Origin: Caballeronia mineralivorans PML1(12) | GTDB taxonomy: Bacteria > Pseudomonadota > Gammaproteobacteria > Burkholderiales > Burkholderiaceae | DNA length: 38,640 nucleotides | Assembly: GCF_001028175.1 (NCBI RefSeq) | Contig: NZ_AEJF01000227.1 | Coordinates: forward strand, 1 to 38,640 | Reading direction: 5' to 3' | Shown here: positions 33,231-38,640 of the stretch, piece after piece | Layout of the letters: each line of letters begins with the position of its first letter | How positions within the stretch are numbered: the first letter of the stretch is position 1 | Translations under genes and position numbers: made by a program | The notes under the pieces: model-generated | What the model was told of the DNA's origin: nothing | Database searches by the model: none | Seen by the model: only the letters and a program-made list of their open reading frames with translations

Positions 33231-33506
33231 GCCAATACCCGTTGAGTCATTTCCGCTAAAAATAGCGTCGCAGGGGCTCCTTATATGTCTGCTATGTGTC
33301 TTGTGAAAGAATAGTTAGCCACGTTGGCCGGACCGTGTTTTCCCGAGCGGACCTGATCAGAAGCTAGGCATATACTAGTCCGTGGTGTTGCTGCCAGCTT
33401 ACAGAATCGAACAACGAGAAGCGCCAGCCGCAATGCCAGATAGCGAGTCACGACGAAGCCTGCCGCAGAGGGGTTTCGGGTTGACCAATCGCATCGGAGG
33501 AGACTT

Positions 33507-35570
33507 GTGGCGAGACATCAAATTGACAGTGTGTCAGGTTCTGGCGATCAGGCCGTGATGCATGGCGTGATGGCCCAGGCGCAGCGGGCCGACGTCGTCC
33601 ACTCTGACCGCAACACAATGCGCGCATGGGAGCGTTTCCTGGCGGGTGATTCATCGTTGTCGGTTCCTTCGGCTCTTGTCGCGTCGTGGCAACGTAGTCT
33701 GCAGTCCGGCGTCAATCCTTCTGCAAACCTCGCGCCGTTCGCGGTACACGGCGACGCTGTCGAGGCTTTGCGTTGGCGTCATCGAGAGTTGCTGGCGGCC
33801 TCCGATCGTCTTTTCGCCGCGACGGCGGATCTCTTCGCGGATTCGCATTCCATCTTGCTTCTCACCAACCAGGATGGTGTGATTCTCAAAGCCGCGGGCG
33901 ACCTTCGCACCCTGACGGCCGGCGAGAAAATCCATTTGACGATAGGCGGCGACTGGCGCGAAGGCATGGCCGGCACCAACGGCATCGGCACCGCGCTCGC
34001 TACCGGCGAGCCAACCTATATTCATGGTTCGGAACACTTCTGCGAAGGGATCAAGTCGTGGAGTTGCGCGGCGGCGCCGATTTGCGAGCCCGGAACCGGT
34101 AAGATCATAGGTGTACTGGACATTTCCGGGCCGCCCTCGACTTATCAGATCAATAACCTGACATTGGCGATCACAGCGGCACGACAGATCGAAATGGTGC
34201 TGGCCGAGCAGTCCGCCCGTCAGCAGATGCGTCTATTGGCTTTTTGCCTGCAACGGCTTTCATCGTCCGATGCAGCGGGGATGATCGCCATCGACCGGCG
34301 CGGACGGCTTGTTCATACAACCGGCAGGGTGCCGCTTCCCGTCGGCATCGGAGAGCGGTTTCCCGGGATGGACGAAAACTCCGCCGTGGAGGACTGGGCC
34401 CGGCACCTGCCCCAAGGCTTGCGTGCCGAATGGTTCAACCCGGTCGTTGTAGAAGGCAGCACGATTGGCGCAATGCTCGTTGTTCCCGCAATGCGATCGC
34501 GGCCGACGGCCAACCGGATTGCCGAGCGTAGCGGCACAGTCGGGAATGCGGTCGGGAGCGGGGTGGGCAGCGAGGCGGGAAGCGAAGCCGATCCTCAACG
34601 TAACTGCTTCGCCCAGATATTGGGGCAAAGCGCGGCAATGCTCGCCGCCGTCAATCGAGGACACCAGCTTGCCCGCAGGCGCGTGCCGGTGTTGATCGAG
34701 GGCGAGACCGGGGTCGGCAAGGAACTGTTCGCGCGCGCACTACACGGAGAGGAATGCGGGGGCGGAGCTTTCGTCGCGTATAACTGCGGGGCGGCATCGA
34801 AGGAGCTGATAGGAAGCGAGTTGTTCGGCCATGTGCGTGGCGCGTTTACTGGAGCCACGGCAGAGGGACGGCCAGGCCGGTTCGAACTGGCGCATGGCGG
34901 CACCTTGTGTCTCGACGAAATCGGCGAGCTGCCACTCGAATTGCAACCCGTCCTGTTGCGCGCTCTCGAGGAGGGTGTCGTCTACCGGTTAGGAGACACG
35001 CAGCCACGGCGCGTCGATGTGCGCCTTTTGGCAATGACCAATCGTAATCTGCACGACGAAGTAAAATCCGGCCGATTCCGCGGCGACCTCTATTACCGCA
35101 TCAGCGTCACCCGCATACGGATCCCCCCTCTGCGCGAGCGGGACATCGACATCGATCTCCTGGTCGAACATTTCAACCGGCGACTGGCCCAACGCCACGC
35201 GGTTCCAGTGAGGCGGCTGAACGCCGAAGTCATGGCGGTGCTGCGAGCCTATTCGTGGCCGGGCAATGTCAGGGAGATGCGGAACATTATAGAAAACTTA
35301 CTGTTGACGTCGCGCGAGGAGGAGGTGGCGCTCGACGAATTGCCTGCGGAACTGCTCGACGAAACGGGGACTGTCGCCACGGCGGAGCCGGCGCTGCTTC
35401 AGTCAACCAGTCTGGAAGAAACGGAGCGCGTGGCCATTGCTCGCGCGGTGCATGGCGCTCATGGCAATCTCGCCCAGGCTGCGCGTTCGCTTGGCGTTTC
35501 GCGCAGCACGTTATATCGAAAGCTGGAGATCTATCAACTGGAAGGCATCGTCAAACCGGCCATGGAATGA
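33507..35570 (+). CDS. Sigma-54-dependent activator, AcoR/MimR type
   Basis: A 687-residue bacterial enhancer-binding protein. Residues about 50-75 form the AcoR-type N-terminal helix region (SVPSALVASWQRSLQSGVNP), followed by a GAF-like sensor domain (about 110-235, EGMAGTNGIGTALATGEP). A Gly/Ser-rich linker is near 340-362. The AAA+ domain has Walker A GETGVGKE (399-406), the sigma-54-contact loop GAFTGA (445-450) and Walker B GGTLCLDE (464-471). A Fis-type helix-turn-helix closes the protein (GNLAQAARSLGVSRSTLYRKL). The start is a GTG after GGAGGAG. It lies just after the monooxygenase operon in the same direction, with two sigma-54 promoters in the cluster. It probably responds to substrate or product through the GAF domain. 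Confidence 0.95.
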   Translation: MARHQIDSVSGSGDQAVMHGVMAQAQRADVVHSDRNTMRAWERFLAGDSSLSVPSALVASWQRSLQSGVNPSANLAPFAVHGDAVEALRWRHRELLAASDRLFAATADLFADSHSILLLTNQDGVILKAAGDLRTLTAGEKIHLTIGGDWREGMAGTNGIGTALATGEPTYIHGSEHFCEGIKSWSCAAAPICEPGTGKIIGVLDISGPPSTYQINNLTLAITAARQIEMVLAEQSARQQMRLLAFCLQRLSSSDAAGMIAIDRRGRLVHTTGRVPLPVGIGERFPGMDENSAVEDWARHLPQGLRAEWFNPVVVEGSTIGAMLVVPAMRSRPTANRIAERSGTVGNAVGSGVGSEAGSEADPQRNCFAQILGQSAAMLAAVNRGHQLARRRVPVLIEGETGVGKELFARALHGEECGGGAFVAYNCGAASKELIGSELFGHVRGAFTGATAEGRPGRFELAHGGTLCLDEIGELPLELQPVLLRALEEGVVYRLGDTQPRRVDVRLLAMTNRNLHDEVKSGRFRGDLYYRISVTRIRIPPLRERDIDIDLLVEHFNRRLAQRHAVPVRRLNAEVMAVLRAYSWPGNVREMRNIIENLLLTSREEEVALDELPAELLDETGTVATAEPALLQSTSLEETERVAIARAVHGAHGNLAQAARSLGVSRSTLYRKLEIYQLEGIVKPAME

Positions 35571-35616
35571 CGGGCTCCAGCGTTGCAAACAGCTATCGAC
35601 GGGATTGAAAACTACA

Positions 35617-35632
35617 ATCGGGGGCACCCGAT
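35617..35632. promoter_or_regulatory. Short inverted repeat upstream of rubrerythrin
   Basis: ATCGGG (35617-35622) and CCCGAT (35627-35632) are exact reverse complements around GGCA, in the gap between the activator gene and the rubrerythrin gene. It may be an operator for the rubrerythrin operon or the stem of a weak terminator. No T-run follows. Confidence 0.25.
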
Positions 35633-35747
35633 CCACCTGCTAGATTTAGATGGGACTGTGCAGGTTCGCGCGACTGCATGGCGAGTCATCGAGACGACCT
35701 ATATTACAACCGCGCACCCCCCAATACAGGCTTGCATGGAGGTTTAG

Positions 35748-36170
35748 ATGTCGCAACTCAAGGGTTCGAAGACCGAAGAAAATCTGAAAGCAGCATTCGC
35801 TGGCGAATCTCAGGCGAATCGTCGTTATCTATATTTCGCAGGCAAGGCGGATGTCGAGGGTCAGAACGACGTGGCAGCGCTTTTCCGCTCGACAGCGGAA
35901 GGCGAAACCGGTCATGCCCATGGGCACCTCGAATATCTGGAAGCGGTGGGAGACCCCGCCACCGGTTTGCCGTTCGGCTCGTCGCGCCTGAACCTGCAAG
36001 CGGCGGTTGCCGGCGAAACGCACGAATACACCGACATGTATCCGGGTATGGCGAAGACGGCGCGCGAAGAAGGTTTCGACGAAATCGCCAACTGGTTCGA
36101 AACGCTTGCAAAGGCCGAGCGTAGCCACGCTAATCGCTATACCAAGGCGCTTGACGCGCTAGTCGACTGA
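35748..36170 (+). CDS. Rubrerythrin (diiron domain only)
   Basis: A 140-residue ferritin-like diiron peroxidase without the usual C-terminal rubredoxin domain. Carboxylate and histidine ligands of the two four-helix pairs are visible: AGESQANRRY, AEGETGHAHGH, AGETHEYTDMY and AKAERSHANRY. It likely reduces hydrogen peroxide in the cytosol and needs an outside electron donor. The two genes after it, a double-CCG Fe-S protein and a DUF3501 protein, form a conserved set with such short rubrerythrins. They may supply electrons or assist assembly. The ATG at 35748 follows TGGAGGTTTAG. Confidence 0.93.
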   Translation: MSQLKGSKTEENLKAAFAGESQANRRYLYFAGKADVEGQNDVAALFRSTAEGETGHAHGHLEYLEAVGDPATGLPFGSSRLNLQAAVAGETHEYTDMYPGMAKTAREEGFDEIANWFETLAKAERSHANRYTKALDALVD

Positions 36171-36326
36171 CGTGAGACGCGTCGGCGGCAGCGCCGACGT
36201 TCCTGATAGACATGGCGCCAAGTATGCGGCGACGGTTCGCAGGCGTCTGCTCGTGTTGGCGTGATGCGTAGCATCGCGCCAGTCATCCGGGATCAAAGCA
36301 TAAAAGTACAAAAGGAGCATGACGGC

Positions 36327-37664
36327 ATGCCCCACAAAGAAGGCAGTCTCGAAGCACCCACCCGGCATCCGCTGGACTGGCTTTCGGACGGGTTTTACGA
36401 CCAGGAGGCACTCGATCAGGAGCTGACACGCGTCTTCGATATCTGCGCGGGCTGCCGGCGTTGTGTGTCGTTGTGCGGTGCGTTTCCCACGCTGTTCGAT
36501 CTGGTCGATGCAACGGATACGGGCGAAGCACACGAAGCCGACAAGAGCGAATTCGGCAAGGTGGTCGACCAGTGTTACCTGTGCGACCTGTGCTACATGA
36601 CGAAGTGTCCGTACGTGCCTCCGCATCCGTGGAATGTCGATTTTCCGCATCTGATGCTGCGGGCCAAGGCGGTCGACTACAAACGCGGCGACGTGAAGCT
36701 ACGCGACAAGTTTCTCTCGAACACCGATGCGCTCGGTCATTTGGCGGGCATTCCGGTCATTACGCAGACGGTGAACGCAGTCAATCACACAGTCACGGCG
36801 CGCGGCATGATGGAAAAAGCGCTCGGCGTCGACAAGGACGCGTGGCTGCCGGATTTCGCGGCGCGTAAATTCCGCGGTGCAGCAAAAAAATCATCGGCGT
36901 CGCAGGCTGTCAATGGCGAGCGTACGCCCGGCAAGGTAGCGATTTACGCCACCTGTTACGTGAATTTCAATGAACCCGGCATCGGCCACGATCTGCTTGC
37001 GGTGCTCGCTCACAACGACGTGCCTTACGAGCTCGTCACGAGCGAAGCGTGCTGCGGCATGCCGTTGCTCGAACAAGGCAACTTGCAGGGCGTTGCGGAC
37101 AAGAAAGAGAAGAACATGCCGGTGCTCGCGAAATACGCGCGCGAGGGTTACGCGATCATCGGCGCGATTCCGAGCTGCGTGCTGATGTACAAGCATGAAC
37201 TGCCGCTGATGTTTCCCGACGATGCCGACGTGCGAGCGGTCAGTGAAGCCTTCTGGGATCCTTTCGAGTACTTTGTATTGCGTCACCGGGATGGACTCCT
37301 GAAGACTGACTTCAAGACCGGATTGGGCAAGGTGGCGTATCACGTGCCATGCCACGCACGAGTGCAGAACATCGGCCGCAAGACGTCTGAAACCTTGGCG
37401 CTGGTGCCGGACACGCAGGTGAGCGTAGTCGAACGATGTTCCGGACATGCCGGCACGTTCGGCGTGAAAAAGGAGTTTCACCGCACGGCGATGCAGATCG
37501 GCACGCCGGTATTCAAGGCGATGGCGCAGCCGCAGCCCGATTACATTTCGTCGGATTGCGCGCTGGCCGGCCATCATATCGAACAGGGGCTTGAGGAAAA
37601 TGGCTTGCCGAAAGCGCAACTCGCGCATCCGCTGACGCTATTGCGCAAGGCCTACGGCCTCTGA
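36327..37664 (+). CDS. GlpC/HdrD-like Fe-S protein with CCG domains
   Basis: A 445-residue cytosolic or membrane-associated iron-sulfur protein. Two [4Fe-4S] ferredoxin-type motifs are present: Cys40, 43, 46 and 50 (CAGCRRCVSLC) and Cys83, 86, 89 and 94 (CYLCDLCYMTKC). Two CCG-type domains follow. The first has CYVNFNEPG and EACCGMPLLEQGN; the second has CHARVQNIG and ERCSGHAGTFG. This layout is like the GlpC and HdrD subunits. With the neighbouring rubrerythrin it may pass electrons to a peroxidase reaction. The ATG at 36327 follows AAAGGAGC. The upstream frame from 36261 has no family sequence. Confidence 0.92.
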   Translation: MPHKEGSLEAPTRHPLDWLSDGFYDQEALDQELTRVFDICAGCRRCVSLCGAFPTLFDLVDATDTGEAHEADKSEFGKVVDQCYLCDLCYMTKCPYVPPHPWNVDFPHLMLRAKAVDYKRGDVKLRDKFLSNTDALGHLAGIPVITQTVNAVNHTVTARGMMEKALGVDKDAWLPDFAARKFRGAAKKSSASQAVNGERTPGKVAIYATCYVNFNEPGIGHDLLAVLAHNDVPYELVTSEACCGMPLLEQGNLQGVADKKEKNMPVLAKYAREGYAIIGAIPSCVLMYKHELPLMFPDDADVRAVSEAFWDPFEYFVLRHRDGLLKTDFKTGLGKVAYHVPCHARVQNIGRKTSETLALVPDTQVSVVERCSGHAGTFGVKKEFHRTAMQIGTPVFKAMAQPQPDYISSDCALAGHHIEQGLEENGLPKAQLAHPLTLLRKAYGL

Positions 37665-37689
37665 TATTTCGCACTGCAAGGACACCCCG

Positions 37690-38271
37690 ATGAGCATCGC
37701 CCGCCATTCGCTGTTGTCGCTCGAGAACTATTCGAAGTCGCGCATCGCCATGCGCACTCAGGTGATCGAGCACAAGAAAGAGCGCACCGTGCCGCTAGGT
37801 AATCACGTCACGTTCCTGTTCGAAGACGAGTTGACGATCCGCTATCAGATTCAGGAAATGCTCCACATCGAAAAGATCTTCGAAGAAGAAGGTATTCAGG
37901 CCGAACTGGATGCCTACCTGCCGCTCGTGCCGGACGGCAGCAATCTGAAAGCGACGATGCAGATTGAATACGCGAACGAAATCGAGCGGCATGCCGCGTT
38001 GGCACGGCTGATTGGCATCGAGGATCGCGTGTTCGTTCAGGTGGAGGGCGAGCCGCCGGTGTATGCGATTGCCGACGAGGACCTGGAACGCGAGAACGCC
38101 GAGAAGACCTCCGCAGTGCATTTTGTCCGCTTTGAGCTAACGCCCGCGATGAAAGCGCGCTTGCGCGATGGGGCTGCGTTGCAGATCGGATGCGATCACC
38201 CGAACTATCCGGTGCCGGTGCAGACGATCGAGTCCCGGCAGCGGGCGTCGCTCTTGAAGGATTTGACGTGA
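37690..38271 (+). CDS. DUF3501 family protein
   Basis: A 193-residue protein of the DUF3501 family, cytosolic and of unknown function. Typical blocks are the opening LLSLENYSKSRIAMRTQVIEHKKERTVPLG, the FLFEDELTIRYQIQEMLHIEKIFEEEGIQAELD region, and the late VHFVRFELTPAMKARL with a closing CDHPNYP segment. It starts 25 bases after the Fe-S protein gene, so it is the third gene of the rubrerythrin operon. The constant company of DUF3501 with rubrerythrin and the CCG Fe-S protein is the only clue to its role. The single Cys in CDHPNYP is a candidate functional residue. Confidence 0.92.
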   Translation: MSIARHSLLSLENYSKSRIAMRTQVIEHKKERTVPLGNHVTFLFEDELTIRYQIQEMLHIEKIFEEEGIQAELDAYLPLVPDGSNLKATMQIEYANEIERHAALARLIGIEDRVFVQVEGEPPVYAIADEDLERENAEKTSAVHFVRFELTPAMKARLRDGAALQIGCDHPNYPVPVQTIESRQRASLLKDLT

Positions 38272-38327
38272 TTGCGGCTGTTGGCCGGCACTGCCGGATG
38301 CGGTGACGTTGGAGCGTCTCGGGCAGT

Positions 38328-38640
38328 TCACTGCGCTGGCCGCACCAATTCAAGCCGGTGAACTGTCTTGCCCGGCAGGAACGGCGTCGTCTCGCCATGC
38401 ACCCACGCACCATGCCCCGCGAGAAAATATGGCGACAGTGGGTTTCCCGATTGTCCGCCTGGCATCTCGAAGATACCGTCCTGCTCGCGCCCCGGTGATA
38501 CAACCATCCGTTCGGATGCGCCGAACGTCGGCGTCTGCACTCGTGGCATGTTGAAGTCGCCCGGCAGCGGGTCGCGCGGCGCGCCGAGCCAGCCGCGCAC
38601 CCACGGGAGCCACGACGGCAAGGTCCGGGCGAACGGATGC
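38328..38640 (-). CDS. Penicillin-acylase family protein, C-terminal end (partial)
   Basis: About 104 codons of a minus-strand gene that runs past the window edge. The reading frame is open to the last base. The visible sequence matches the C terminus of penicillin acylase-like (Ntn-hydrolase, S45) enzymes: FNMPRVQTPTFGASERMVVSPG, then the conserved MPGGQSGNPLSPYF and W-x-x-G-x-x-x-P spacing (GHGAWVHGETTPFLPG). These enzymes act on amides such as acyl-homoserine lactones or beta-lactams, usually in the periplasm. The catalytic Ser lies outside the window, so the substrate class cannot be judged. It converges on the rubrerythrin operon. Confidence 0.85.
   Translation of the reverse strand, partial: HPFARTLPSWLPWVRGWLGAPRDPLPGDFNMPRVQTPTFGASERMVVSPGREQDGIFEMPGGQSGNPLSPYFLAGHGAWVHGETTPFLPGKTVHRLELVRPAQ

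Noticed and set aside
1..38640. CRISPR array, tRNA, rRNA or prophage
   Set aside because: No regularly spaced repeats, no cloverleaf-like or ribosomal sequence, and no phage structural or integrase gene was seen.

Overview
The window looks like a chromosomal segment of a Burkholderiales bacterium, most likely Paraburkholderia or a close relative. This rests on the high-GC coding style, an mdtABC-oprM type RND efflux operon, a rubrerythrin / GlpC-like Fe-S protein / DUF3501 operon, an orphan lpxD paralogue, and a sigma-54-controlled soluble diiron monooxygenase island. The genus is inferred from style and content, not from a marker gene.

Left part (1-15.8 kb). A small exported protein and a squalene/phytoene-synthase family enzyme are on the plus strand. 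A compact minus-strand operon follows. It encodes a protein that joins a cyclic-nucleotide-binding domain to what looks like the C-terminal torque domain of the flagellar rotor protein FliG, then a MotA/PomA-type stator protein and a MotB-type OmpA stator protein. No other flagellar gene is nearby, and a sigma-28-like promoter lies just upstream. After a DUF1801 protein comes a four-gene, tightly overlapped efflux operon (mdtA-mdtB-mdtC-oprM, minus strand).

Middle part (15.8-20.2 kb). This holds an lpxD paralogue broken by a one-base frameshift, a fragment of a GntR-family regulator, and a group of stress-type genes: a DJ-1/PfpI protein, WrbA, a small lipoprotein and a glutathione peroxidase.

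Right part (20.2-35.6 kb). This is a propane/acetone/phenol-type soluble diiron monooxygenase regulon in two sigma-54 transcription units. Unit 1 (promoter near 20.66 kb) encodes a zinc alcohol dehydrogenase, a small helical protein, a G3E/COG0523 metallo-GTPase, a WD40-like protein and a 67-residue protein; the second, third and fourth are coupled by 4-base overlaps. Unit 2 (promoter near 24.86 kb) encodes a short Cys-Cys-ending leader peptide, then hydroxylase alpha, reductase, hydroxylase beta and coupling protein (prmABCD/mimABCD order), an amidohydrolase, a DUF59/MIP18-like protein and a dedicated GroEL paralogue. An AcoR-type sigma-54 activator follows and probably drives both units. The alpha subunit retains all six diiron ligands at exactly methane-monooxygenase spacing. 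The accessory genes suggest a production line: metal delivery (G3E GTPase, DUF59), folding (GroEL), and oxidation of the alcohol product (alcohol dehydrogenase).

Right end (35.7-38.6 kb). A rubrerythrin, a GlpC/HdrD-like Fe-S protein and a DUF3501 protein form a likely peroxide-defence operon. The C-terminal end of a penicillin-acylase family protein runs off the window on the minus strand. I saw no rRNA, tRNA, CRISPR array or intact insertion sequence.
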